A stretch of DNA of 64,000 bases from Sycon ciliatum (lineage: Eukaryota > Porifera > Calcarea > Leucosolenida > Sycettidae): positions 22,170,137 through 22,234,136 of the forward strand of contig NC_088654.1 of assembly GCF_964019385.1 (NCBI RefSeq), in the 5' to 3' direction. Positions within the stretch are counted from its first letter, which is position 1; every line of letters starts with the position of its first letter. The position numbers and the translations under genes are program-made. A model generated the notes under the pieces. The model did not search any database, was not told the DNA's origin, and saw nothing but the letters and a program-made list of their open reading frames with translations. This document shows positions 1 to 10,321 of this stretch, one piece after another.

Positions 1-298
1 ATTGCGACCACCCACAATGCAGCTGGGTTATGTTATAGAGAGGTACATTGAAACTCAAAGGTCAGCACAAACGGTCAAAATCCGACATTTTCTCACCTTT
101 CTGCGCCTTCGCAGCTCAGACACAGACAATGACCATCCTCATCTCCTTGTGTAGCTGGACATAGACAAGTGCCCCAAGAAAAACAGCCACATTTCTCTAA
201 AGAAATCGCCCAGGACTGCTGCTGAAAGCTGAAAAATAACCCATCTGACAGTTTGGGGATTTTACCCGTGAATCTTCACTTTGCAACTAAACTATTAA
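1..298 (+). repeat. Partial divergent satellite monomer at window edge
   Basis: This is a 367-bp-family satellite monomer of a divergent subfamily, cut by the window start and interrupted at its right end by a transposon. It has private variants: CGCCTTCGCAGC instead of CCCGTTCGCAGC, CAGACACAGACAATG, and GCCCCAAGAAAAAC. It is nearly identical to the monomer at about 5998-6292, apart from a GCT triplet expansion near 214-222. A TTAA replaces the usual TTCA at 295-298, and this became the target of the next element. Satellite membership is certain; the place of the true array edge is not visible. Confidence 0.93.
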
Positions 299-307
299 GG
301 AGGCTCC
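299..307 (+). repeat. Left terminal inverted repeat of the TTAA element
   Basis: GGAGGCTCC directly follows the TTAA duplication and matches the reverse complement of the right end. The similarity stops after nine bases, which is short for a transposon terminus. Confidence 0.75.
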
Positions 308-331
308 CACCTAAAGAAGTAAAAATAAAAG

Positions 332-1010
332 GTCCATGGACACCCTGTTTTTTATGCATAGAATGGTGGAGTGATGTCTCCTCTTCACTTTGGTATAGTT
401 TTTAGGTAGGGTCACCAGGCATATAAGAGGTATTCTGGTGTATTTAGTGAGTGTACAATTTCTTTATTTTCGGCAAAAAAATGGTAAAAAATGTGGTTTT
501 TGACCCAAAGAAGCCTCCTGGAAGGAGGATACTAAGTATTTTCTTCATCATGTGTTTAAGAACCACATTTGGAGGTATCTTGGGTACACAAGATAGGCTG
601 TGTCTTGGTTTTGCCCTTGGTGAGCCACTTTCTCGAAATTACGGGTACAGAAATTTCCATCGGGAGCTGAATTGTGAAATGGTTCAGCCTGCAACATTTT
701 GTCCATGGACATATTGATTTTTGTGGCTTTCTGTGATCCTTGAGCCCCAAGGAAACCGATTATAGACAGTTTTGATGGTGTCACCAGGCACTTTAGGCCC
801 CTACGAAACAATATAGGTGTCAAAATATGGTATTTCAAGGCCAATTCCGAAAATAGCATTTTTAGAAAATCTGACCATTCTTGCCTTCTTGACTAGATAA
901 CACTACCAATGACATGGTGGTATGGTAATATATTTTAGAAGAAGTTATTTTCATGCTGCAACCTCCTTTGGACATACCAGATAGTCTGTGCTTGGAAAGG
1001 TACAAAGGTA
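332..1010 (+). repeat. Degenerate tandem duplication, about 369-bp spacing
   Basis: Two diverged units lie head to tail. Each has GTCCATGGACA followed exactly 79 bp later by GTCACCAGGCA (332/411 and 701/780). Further along each has a GGC..AA..TGACC stretch, then TTTGGA followed by GATAG.CTGTG..TTGG (568 and 967). The offset grows from 369 to about 399 bp, so indels have accumulated. No coding potential is seen. The spacing is close to the 367-bp satellite period but the sequence is unrelated to it. Confidence 0.6.
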
Positions 1011-1498
1011 CATGTATAATTACATTGTACATGTATGTCATGTAGCCTTCAGCCCTAGCACATTGATATACGAGTAGTGTACATGTACATGTAAGGCAGC
1101 GAGGTTTCATAACATCCTCGACCATGAAACTGGCATGGATAATGTGAAAGCAGGCATTCAAAATCAGGCACACTAAACACTCACACGCGTGCGTGCACAC
1201 GCACATAAACACCCACCCACTCTCGTGCACGCATCATTGTAACACTACTAGTCCATAGTAGGACTTAGTGTAAATAAAAGCATGACAACCAGCCACTGCA
1301 CTGGGCATGCATTTGCTGGTTGTCACTTGTGTTCATAGCAGCAGACTCCAGAAAAACATACGCATGAAGGGCAATATGCATCTACACACGCTGGCGTGCA
1401 CACATACGATAATTATACATGTAGTGTACTGTCATGACCTCTTGGCAATTCTTTTTTGTGTCTCGAATGCGGTTCACAAATGCGCATTCACATGCACC

Positions 1499-1536
1499 TC
1501 CTGAACTGTAAAGCCACTCCTGAACTGTAAAGCCAC
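1499..1536 (+). repeat. 19-bp perfect tandem duplication
   Basis: Two adjacent identical copies of TCCTGAACTGTAAAGCCAC. No function is apparent; it looks like a recent slippage or short duplication event. Confidence 0.85.
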
Positions 1537-1594
1537 TGCCACACTGTCCTTGCGGACACCAGAGAGGAGAGCCATACAGAACCAGCACCGTGAG

Positions 1595-1612
1595 CCCCCC
1601 TCCCCCCCCCCC
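1595..1612 (+). repeat. Poly-C tract (one interruption)
   Basis: Six C, one T, then eleven C. On the minus strand this is a G-run. A single G-tract of this size could pair with others but does not itself make a G-quadruplex. Confidence 0.85.
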
Positions 1613-1732
1613 ATACACACCTAGCTTTGCACACACGCACGTGCATATACACATACATGTACATTTGCATGCACATGCACCCAGTGCACTCGTGGGAACA
1701 TGTGCATAACCCAGATCAACACTGCGTACGAA

Positions 1733-1870
1733 CCCACACATGCGGGCACGAGCACGCGCGCACACACATGCGCACACACACGCGCGCATATACATGCGCA
1801 CACACACGCGCGCATACACACGCGCATACACACGCGTGCACACACACGTGCGCACACACACACTCATACA
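1733..1870 (+). repeat. CA/CG alternating microsatellite
   Basis: An imperfect tract of CACACA, CGCGCG and GCATAC blocks in almost strict purine-pyrimidine alternation. The open frames across it on both strands are low-complexity (His/Thr/Ala or Cys/Val/Arg) and are not genes. Such tracts are known to favour Z-DNA under negative supercoiling. Confidence 0.9.
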
Positions 1871-1953
1871 CCTGCTCAACGCTGAAGCGAGGATAGCGAA
1901 CAAACTACGTTAGACATAGCAACTTGTGCTCGGATTACACCTTTCAACAGCTT

Positions 1954-2055
1954 GCACACACACGCATGCGTGCACGCGTATACACACACTCGCGCGCGCG
2001 TACACAAACACACACACACACGCGTGCGCGCGCGCGTACACACACACAAACGCAT
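1954..2055 (+). repeat. Second CA/CG alternating microsatellite
   Basis: Same composition as the tract at 1733-1870, including runs such as CGCGCGCGC and ACACACACACA. The two are separated by about 80 bp of ordinary sequence, so they may be parts of one older tract. Confidence 0.9.
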
Positions 2056-2836
2056 GTACTTGCGCATAGGAAAGGATTCAAAATATTCAGCCATAGACAA
2101 TTACCCAATGCACACCTGAGTGTGCACATCTCAGTTGTGACATCTCCATTTTTACAAGAGCAGGATTTAGAAGTTCGTCCCTGGTTCAGAACACAAGCTT
2201 CTGGGGAGCGTTTTCCTTACACCATCAGTACAGTACAGTGGTTGACACGAATCTCATTTCTACGGGGACAGTAGCCCATGTTCAGCAGCTCTGAGATGCG
2301 TCGTCCACTGAGCTCAGGATACTCAAGGATCCACAGAAAGTTTCAAACGGCACTCGTGCGACTGGAGCTGCAAGTGGGTCCACTTACCAGCGAGTGGGCA
2401 GCCACTTCACGCTCCACAGGTAGTCCATACTAAATACCAGTACTAGTATCACTACATTCCACATCGATGTCTTCACTGACTTCAGCCTGCTTTTCTCATC
2501 ATTCTTCGTCAGTAACTATTATTATTTTTGTTCTTCGTGGCCACCGCGTACCGCTTCAGCAAAGTTTTCAAGCAGCGTAAGAACTGCCTTTGTTTTGCAT
2601 TAGCCATGGCCAGATATTCTTTCCAGCATAGAAACTGCCACGGCTACAGAAACACTGCAACGAGTAGAACAAGTACATCCCGGAACAACTGCGAGCACAG
2701 AGAATCAAAAAACTTCTTTCTGAACAACTACAGTCTACACAGCTTGTTTCCGCATGGAACACGATATTTTTTTGAATCTCGCGGCAAAAAACAGATTCTC
2801 GAGGTGCCCTTTTTACACTGCGCTGCGCAACTGTTC
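2056..2836. other. Right part of TTAA element, no recognisable gene
   Basis: Unique sequence without a recognised protein. The minus strand has a GTAAGT donor-like site at 2382-2387 preceded by a short open stretch from an ATG at 2426-2428. Just upstream, another frame reads SEDIDVECSDTSTG. These could be relics of a transposase 5' end, or chance. Open frames overlap on both strands at 2528-2878 and match nothing I know. Confidence 0.4.
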
Positions 2837-2845
2837 GGAGCCTCC
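2837..2845 (-). repeat. Right terminal inverted repeat of the TTAA element
   Basis: GGAGCCTCC, the perfect reverse complement of the left end, immediately followed by TTAA at 2846-2849. Confidence 0.75.
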
Positions 2846-3198
2846 TTAACAGCAGTGCCAAATTTTCTCGGTCACTGAGTGTGGGTGCCAGCGCCCTACA
2901 AGCAATCCAAAAATCAAATCAATGCGAACACTCACAATGCAGCTGGGCCATGTTATAGAGAGGTACATCGAGATTCAAAGGTCAGCACAAATGGTCAAAA
3001 TCCGACATTTTATCACCTTTCTGCCCGTTCGCAGCTTAGAAAATGACAATGACCATCCTCATCTCGTTGGTTAGCTGGACATAGACAAGAGCACAATGAA
3101 AAAGACTCACATATCTCTAAAAAACTCGCCCAGGGCTGCTGAAAGCTGAAAAAGAACCTATCTAGAAGTTTGGGGCTTTTTACCCGTGAATCTTCACT

Positions 3199-4666
3199 TT
3201 GCGACTAAACTATTCACAGCAGTGCCAAATTTTCTGGGTCACTGAATGTGGGTGCCAGCGCCCTACAAGCAAACCAAAAATCAAACAAATGCGACCACTG
3301 AAATTACAGCTGGGTCATGTTATAGAGAGGTACGTTGAAATTGAAAGGTCAGCACAAATGGTCAAAATCCGACATTTTCTCACCTTTCTGCCCGTTCGCA
3401 GCTCAGAAAATGACAATGACCATCCTCATCTCGTTGTGTAGCTGGACATAGAAAATAGCACCATGAAAAAGAGCCACATTTCTCTAAAGAACTCACCCAG
3501 GGCTGCTGAAAGCTGAAAAAGAACCTATCTAGAAGTTTGGGGCTTTTTACCCGTGAATCTTCACTTTGCGACTAAACTATTCACAGCAGTGCCAAATTTT
3601 CTGGTTCACTGAATGCGGGTACCAGCGCCCTACAAGCAAACCAAAAATCAAACCAATGCGACCACTGAAATTACAGCTGGGTCATGTTATAGAGAGGTAC
3701 GTTGAAATTGAAAGGTCAGCACAAATGGTCAAAATCCGACATTTTCCCACCTTTCTGCCCGTTCGCAGCTCAGAAAATGACAATGACCATCCTCATCTTG
3801 TTGGTTAGCTGGACATAGACAAGAGCACCATGAAAAAGACTCACATATCTCTAAAGAACTCGCCCAGGGCTGCTGAAAGCTGAAAAAGAACCTATCTAGA
3901 AGTTTGGGGCTTTTTACCCGTGAATCTTCACTTTGCGACTAAACTATTCACAGCAGTGCCAAATTTTCTGGGTCACTGAATGTGGGTGCCAGCGCCCTAC
4001 AAGCAAACCAAAAATCAAACAAATGCGACCACTGAAATTACAGCTGGGTCATGTTATAGAGAGGTACGTTGAAATTGAAAGGTCAGCACAAATGGTCAAA
4101 ATCCGACATTTTCTCACCTTTCTGCCCGTTCGCAGCTCAGAAAATGACAATGACCATCCTCATCTCGTTGTGTAGCTGGACATAGAAAATAGCACCATGA
4201 AAAAGAGCCACATTTCTCTAAAGAACTCACCCAGGGCTGCTGAAAGCTGAAAAAGAACCTATCTAGAAGTTTGGGGCTTTTTACCCGTGAATCTTCACTT
4301 TGCGACTAAACTATTCACAGCAGTGCCAAATTTACTGGTTCACTGAATGCGGGTACCAGCGCCCTACAAGCAAACCAAAAATCAAACCAATGCGACCACT
4401 GAAATTACAGCTGGGTCATGTTATAGAGAGGTACGTTGAAATTGAAAGGTCAGCACAAATGGTCAAAATCCGACATTTTCCCACCTTTCTGCCCGTTCGC
4501 AGCTCAGAAAATGACAATGACCATCCTCATCTCGTTGGTTAGCTGGACATAGACAAGAGCACCATGAAAAAGACTCACATATCTCTAAAGAACTCGCCCA
4601 GGGCTGCTGAAAGCTGAAAAAGAACCTATCTAGAAGTTTGGGGCTTTTTACCCGTGAATCTTCACT
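3199..4666 (+). repeat. Dimeric higher-order repeat (734 bp x 2)
   Basis: Monomers alternate. Those at 3199 and 3933 share GAATGTGGGTGCC, AAACAAATGCG and a GTTGTGTAG tail. Those at 3566 and 4300 share GGTTCACTG, GGGTACCAG, AAACCAATGCG and a GTTGGTTAG tail with ACTCACATATC. A similar pair recurs at 7550/7917, followed as at 5034 by a monomer with ACAGCTGTGCC (8284), so a longer block was also copied. Confidence 0.8.
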
Positions 4667-5400
4667 TTGCGACTAAACTATTCACAGCAGTGCCAAATTT
4701 TCTGGGTCACTGAATGCGGGTGCCAGCGCCCTACAAGCAAACCAAAAATGAAACAAATGCGACCACTGAAATTACAGCTGGGTCATGTTATAGAGAGGTA
4801 CGTTGAAATTGAAAGGTCAGCACAAATGGTCAAAATCCGACATTTTCTCACCTTTCTGCCCGTTCGCAGCTCAGAAAATGACATTGACCATCCTCATCTC
4901 GTTGTGTAGCTGGACATAGAAAATAGCACCATGAAAAAGAGCCACATTTCTCTAAAGAACTCACCCAGGGCTGCTGAAAGCTGAAAAAGAACCTATCTAG
5001 AAGTTTGGGGCTTTTTACCCGTGAATCTTCACTTTGCGACTAAACTATTCACAGCTGTGCCAAATTTTCTGGGTCACTGAATGCGGGTGCCAGCGCCCTA
5101 CAAGCAAACCAAAAATCAAACCAATGCGACCACTGAAATTACAGCTGGGTCATGTTATAGAGAGGTACGTTGAAATTGAAAGGTCAGCACAAATGGTCAA
5201 AATCCGAAATTTTCTCACCTTTCTGCCCGTTCGCAGCTCAGAAAATGACAATGACCATCCTCATCTCGTTGTGTAGCTGGACATAGAAAATAGCACCATG
5301 AAAAAGAGCCACATTTCTCTAAAGAACTCACCCAGGGCTGCTGAAAGCTGAAAAAGAACCTATCTAGAAGTTTGGGGCTTTTTACCCGTGAATCTTCACT

Positions 5401-6817
5401 TTGCGACTAAACTATTCACAGCAGTGCCAAATTTTCTGCATCACTGAATGTGGGTGCCAGCGCCGTACAAGCAAACCAAAAATCAAATCATTGCGACCAC
5501 TCACAATGCAGCTGGGTCATGTTATAGAGAGGTACATTGAAATTCAAAGGTCACCACAAACGGTCAAAATCCGACATTTTCTCACCTTTCTGCCCGTTCG
5601 CAGCTCAGAAAACGACAATGACCATCCTCATCTCCTTGTGCAGCTGGACATAGACAAGTGCACCAAGAAAAACAGCCACATTTCTCTAAAGAACTCGCCC
5701 AGGGCTGCTGAAAGCTGGAAAATAACCTATCTGACAGTTTGGGGCTTTTTACCCGTGAATCTTCACTTTGCGACTAAACTATTCACAGCAGTGTCAACTT
5801 TTTCTGGGTCACTGCATGTGGGTGCCAGCGCCCTTCAAGCAAACCAAAAATCAAATCAATACGACCACTGACATTACAGTTGGGGCTTTTTACCCGTGAA
5901 TCTTCACTTTGCGAATAAACTATTCACAGCAGTGCCAAATTTTCTGGGTCACTGAATGTGGGTGCCAGCGCCCTACAAGCAAACCAAAAATCAAATCATT
6001 GCGACCACTCACAATGCAGCTGGGTTATGTTATAGAGAGGTACATTGAAACTCAAAGGTCAGCACAAACGGTCAAAATCCGACATTTTCTCACCTTTCTG
6101 CGCCTTCGCAGCTCAGACACAGACAATGACCATCCTCATCTCCTTGTGTAGCTGGACATAGACAAGTGCCCCAAGAAAAACAGCCACATTTCTCTAAAGA
6201 AATCGCCCAGGACTGCTGAAAGCTGAAAAATAACCCATCTGACAGTTTGGGGATTTTACCCGTGAATCTTCACTTTGCAACTAAACTATTAACAGCAGTG
6301 CCAAATTTTCTCGGTCACTGAGTGTGGGTGCCAGCGCCCTACAAGCAATCCAAAAATCAAATCAATGCGAACACTCACAATGCAGCTGGGCCATGTTATA
6401 GAGAGGTACATCGAGATTCAAAGGTCAGCACAAATGGTCAAAATACGACATTTTCTCACCTTTCTGCCCGTTCGCAGCTCAAAAAATGACAATGACCACC
6501 CACATCTCCTTGTGTAGCTGGACATAGACAAGTGCACCAAGAAAAACAGCCACATTTCTCTAAAGAAGTCGCCCAGGGCTGCTGAAAGCTGAAAAATAAC
6601 CTATCTGACAGTCTGGTGCTTTTTACCCGTGAATCTTCACTTTGCGACTAAACTATTCACAGCAGTGCTAAATTTTCTGGGTCACTGAATGTGGGTGACA
6701 TAGACAAGAGCACCATGAAAAAGACTCACATATCTCTGAAGAACTCGCCCAGGGCTGCTGAAAGCTGAAAAAGAACCTATCTAGAAGTTTGGGGCTTTTT
6801 ACCCGTGAATCTTCACT
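5401..6817 (+). repeat. Divergent and rearranged satellite monomers
   Basis: These copies carry the divergent-subfamily variants (CTCACAATGCAGC, ACAAACGGTCAAAATC, CACCAAGAAAAACAGCC) also seen at 1-298. The monomer at 5768 is only 141 bp: its ATTACAG joins directly to TTGGGGC, with ACAG shared by both sources. The monomer at 6642 is 176 bp, with GTGGGTG joined to ACATAGACAAGAGC. This is the most degenerate part of the array in the window. Confidence 0.88.
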
Positions 6818-9800
6818 TTGCGACTACTATTCACAGCAGTGCCAAATTTTCTGGGTCACTGAATGCGGGTACCAGCGCCCTACAAGCAAACCAAAAATCA
6901 AACAAATGCGACCACTGAAATTACAGCTGGGTCATGTTATAGAGAGGTACGTTGAAATTGAAAGGTCAGCACAAATGGTCAAAATCCGACATTTTCTCAC
7001 CTTTCTGCCCGTTCGCAGCTCAGAAAATGACATTGACCATCCTCATCTCGTTGTGTAGCTGGACATAGACAAGAGCACCATGAAAAAGACTCACATATCT
7101 CTAAAGAACTCGCCCAGGGCTGCTGAAAGCTGAAAAAGAACCTATCTAGAAGTTTGGGGCTTTTTACCCGTGAATCTTCACTTTGCGACTAAACTATTCA
7201 CAGCAGTGCCAAATTTTCTGGGTCACTGAATGCGGGTGCCAGCGCCCTACAAGCAAACCAAAAATCAAACCAATGCGACCACTGAAATTACAGCTGGGTC
7301 ATGTTATAGAGAGGTACGTTGAAATTGAAAGGTCAGCACAAATGGTCAAAATCCGACATTTTCTCACCTTTCTGCCCGTTCGCAGCTTAGAAAATGACAA
7401 TGACCATCCTCATCTCGTTGGTTAGCTGGACATAGACAAGAGCACCATGAAAAAGACTCACATATCTCTAAAGAACTCGCCCAGGGCTGCTGAAAGCTGA
7501 AAAATAACCTATCTAGAAGTTTGGGGCTTTTTACCCGTGAATCTTCACTTTGCGACTAAACTATTCACAGCAGTGCCAAATTTTCTGGGTCACTGAATGT
7601 GGGTGCCAGCGCCCTATAAGCAAACCAAAAATCAAACAAATGCGACCACTGAAATTACAGCTGGGTCATGTTATAGAGAGGTACGTTGAAATTGAAAGGT
7701 CAGCACAAATGGTCAAAATCCGACATTTTCTCACCTTTCTGCCCGTTCGCAGCTCAGAAAATGACAATGACCATCCTCATCTCGTTGTGTAGCTGGACAT
7801 AGAAAATAGCACCATGAAAAAGAGCCACATTTCTCTAAAGAACTCACCCAGGGCTGCTGAAAGCTGAAAAAGAACCTATCTAGAAGTTTGGGGCTTTTTA
7901 CCCGTGAATCTTCACTTTGCGACTAAACTATTCACAGCAGTGCCAAATTTTCTGGTTCACTGAATGCGGGTACCAGCGCCCTACAAGCAAACCAAAAATC
8001 AAACAAATGCGACCACTGAAATTACAGCTGGGTCATGTTATAGAGAGGTACGTTGAAATTGAAAGGTCAGCACAAATGGTCAAAATCCGACATTTTCCCA
8101 CCTTTCTGCCCGTTCGCAGCTCAGAAAATGACAATGACCATCCTCATCTCGTTGGTTAGCTGGACATAGACAAGAGCACCATGAAAAAGACTCACATATC
8201 TCTAAAGAACTCGCCCAGGGCTGCTGAAAGCTGAAAAAGAACCTATCTAGAAGTTTGGGGCTTTTTACCCGTGAATCTTCACTTTGCGACTAAACTATTC
8301 ACAGCTGTGCCAAATTTTCTGGGTCACTGAATGCAGGTGCCAGCGCCCTACAAGCAAACCAAAAATCAAACCAATGCGACCACTGAAATTACAGCTGGGT
8401 CATGTTATAGAGAGGTACGTTGAAATTGAAAGGTCAGCACAAATGGTCAAAATCCGACATTTTCTCACCTTTCTGCCCGTTCGCAGCTCAGAAAATGACA
8501 ATGACCATCCTCATCTCGTTGTGTAGCTGGACATAGAAAATAGCACCATGAAAAAGAGCCACATTTCTCTAAAGCACTCACCCAGGGCTGCTGAAAGCTG
8601 AAAAAGAACCTATCTAGAAGTTTGGGGCTTTTTACCCGTGAATCTTCACTTTGCGACTAAACTATTCACAGCAGTGCCAAATTTTCTGGGTCACTGAATG
8701 CGGGTGCCAGCGCCCTACAAGCAAACCAAAAATCAAACCAATGCGACCACTGAAATTACAGCTGGGTCATGTTATAGAGAGGTACGTTGAAATTTAAAGT
8801 TCAGCACAAATGGTCAAAATCCGACATTTTCTCACCTTTCTGCCCGTTCGCAGCTCAGAAAATGACAATGACCATCCTCATCTCGTTGTGTAGCTGGACA
8901 TAGAAAATAGCACCATGAAAAAGAGCCACATTTCTCTAAAGAACTCACCCAGGGCTGCTGAAAGCTGAAAAAGAACCTATGTAGAAGTTTGGGGCTTTTT
9001 ACCCGTGAATCTTCACTTTGCGACTAAACTATTCACAGCAGTGCCAAATTTTCTGGGTCACTGAATGCGGGTGCCAGCGCCCTACAAGCAAACCAAAAAT
9101 CAAACCAATGCGACCACTGAAATTACAGCTGGGTCATGTTATAGAGAGGTACGTTGAAATTGAAAGGTCAGCACAAATGGTCAAAATCCGACATTTTCTC
9201 ACCTTTCTGCCCGTTCGCAGCTTAGAAAATGACAATGACCATCCTCATCTCGTTGGTTAGCTGGAAATTAACAAGAGCACCATGAAAAAGACTCACATAT
9301 CTCTAAAGAACTCGTCCAGGGCTGCTGAAAGCTGAAAAAGAACCTATCTAAAAGTTTGGGGCTTTTTACCCGTGAATCTTCACTTTGCGACTAAACTATT
9401 CACAGCAGTGCCAAATTTTCTGGGTCACTGAATGCGGGTGCCAGCGCCCTACAAGCAAACCAAAAATCAAACCAATGCGACCACTGAAATTACAGCTGGG
9501 TCATGTTATAGAGAGGTACGTTGAAATTGAAAGGTCAGCACAAATGGTCAAAATCCGACATTTTCTCACCTTTCTGCCCGTTCGCAGCTCAGAAAATGAC
9601 AATTACCATCCTCATCTCGTTGTGTAGCTGGACATAGACAAGAGCATCATGAAAAAGAGCCACATTTCTCTAAAGAACTCACCCAGGGCTGCTGAAAGCT
9701 GAAAAAGAACCTATCTAGAAGTTTGGGGCTTTTTACCCGTGAATCTTCACTTTGCGACTAAACTATTCACAGCAGTGCCAAATTTTCTAGGTCACTGAAT

Positions 9801-9937
9801 GCGGGTGCCAGCGCCCTACAAGCAAACCAAAAATGAAACAAATGCGACCACTGAAATTACAGCTGGGTCATGTTATAGAGAGGTACGTTGAAATTGAAAG
9901 GTCAGCACAAATGGTCAAAATCCGACATTTTCTCACC

Positions 9938-9944
9938 TTTCTGC
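9938..9944 (+). repeat. Left target-site duplication (TTTCTGC) of hAT-like element
   Basis: TTTCTGC lies immediately left of the terminal inverted repeat and again at 13765-13771. Uninterrupted monomers contain CACCTTTCTGCCCG with one copy. Removing 3,827 bp restores a perfect 367-bp monomer (9752-9944 plus 13772-13945), which confirms both boundaries and a 7-bp duplication. Confidence 0.95.
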
Positions 9945-9973
9945 TAGGGATATCAGCGAACGCACTGCGCAGC
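9945..9973 (+). repeat. Left terminal inverted repeat, hAT-like element
   Basis: 29 bp, matching the right end at 28 positions (mismatch at 9962). It includes the self-complementary octamer CTGCGCAG at 9965-9972, a candidate transposase-binding site. Confidence 0.93.
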
Positions 9974-10321
9974 GTGTTCGCGCATGCCTTACGTCATTCA
10001 AAAATCAATGAGCCGTGTGGCCGACAAGAAAAAATGGCGATCGCAGAAAATCACGCAGCTCAGTTTGTACTTGTAAAGTTGTAGTGCAGGGCAGGAGTAA
10101 AAACTCAAGTCGACATTCGACGAGAGGGCAGTTTGTTTGTTGCTTTATTTGAACTGGAGTCATACAGGAGACATCAGGAGCTATTATTCGTCTGCCCCTA
10201 TGACTGGTAAACGTTCTCAAACACAGATATGGTAAGGAAGAAGACGTTCGTACCTGGACGGAGCTACGTTTGCAACAAAGAACAGTACAGTACTTGGAAT
10301 GACATCAAATAACTCATCTGT
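9974..10321 (-). other. 3' flank of the transposase gene inside the element
   Basis: About 350 bp between the left terminal repeat and the transposase stop codon. It is unlike the satellite. It holds a polyadenylation signal for the minus-strand gene; the small open frames on either strand are not recognised. Confidence 0.7.
10144..10149 (-). promoter_or_regulatory. AATAAA polyadenylation signal of the transposase gene
   Basis: TTTATT on the plus strand reads AATAAA on the gene strand, about 170 bp downstream of the stop codon and inside the element. It is the right signal, strand and distance for a metazoan-type 3' end. Confidence 0.6.

Larger units (their letters stand above)
299..2845. 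mobile_element. Non-autonomous DNA transposon with TTAA target duplication
   Basis: The insert is flanked by TTAA at 295-298 and 2846-2849, and its ends are perfect 9-bp inverted repeats (GGAGGCTCC). The paralogous monomer at 6275-6300 has the empty site, ACTATTAACAGC with a single TTAA, so the boundaries can be read directly. TTAA duplication is known for the piggyBac and Kolobok superfamilies. The terminal GGAGG is not the usual CCC start of piggyBac, so I lean weakly to Kolobok-like. No transposase frame is recognisable: the longest open frames are about 170 codons or less and mostly lie across CA/CG-rich repeats. It is therefore a non-autonomous or decayed copy. It occurs once in the window. 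Confidence 0.8.
2846..9944 (+). repeat. 367-bp satellite array, left segment
   Basis: Head-to-tail monomers, all in the same orientation, recur every 367 bp from 3199 (3199, 3566, 3933, 4300 and so on). Each monomer begins in this phase at TTGCGACTAAAC and contains CAGTGCCAAATTTTC, CAGCTGGGTCATG, CCGACATTTTCTCACC and TTTGGGGCTTTTTACCCG. A plus-strand frame of 80 or 105 codons recurs in most copies, but it starts at TTG and has no ATG near its start. Because 367 is 3n+1, the frame cannot run on across monomers. I treat the array as non-coding. Homogeneity is high except at 2846-3198 and 5401-6817. Confidence 0.97.

Noticed and set aside
1382-1903. 173-codon minus-strand frame rich in Cys, Val and Arg
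   Set aside because: It lies largely over the CA/CG microsatellite and poly-C tract. The composition is an artefact of dinucleotide repeats, and overlapping frames on both strands look the same.
3199-3441. Recurrent 80- or 105-codon open frame in nearly every satellite monomer
   Set aside because: It begins at TTG with no ATG at its start. Differences between classes include amino-acid changes, stops and frame-changing indels, and 367 bp does not preserve frame between monomers. Recurrence reflects repeat identity, not selection.
3199-3565. Internal half-repeat (about 184 bp) within the monomer
   Set aside because: Comparing the two halves by eye gave only short shared words, so 367 bp appears to be the basic unit.
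2846-9944. CRISPR-like array or bacterial repeat system
   Set aside because: The repeats are contiguous 367-bp monomers without unique spacers, and the context (intron, hAT-like element) is eukaryotic.
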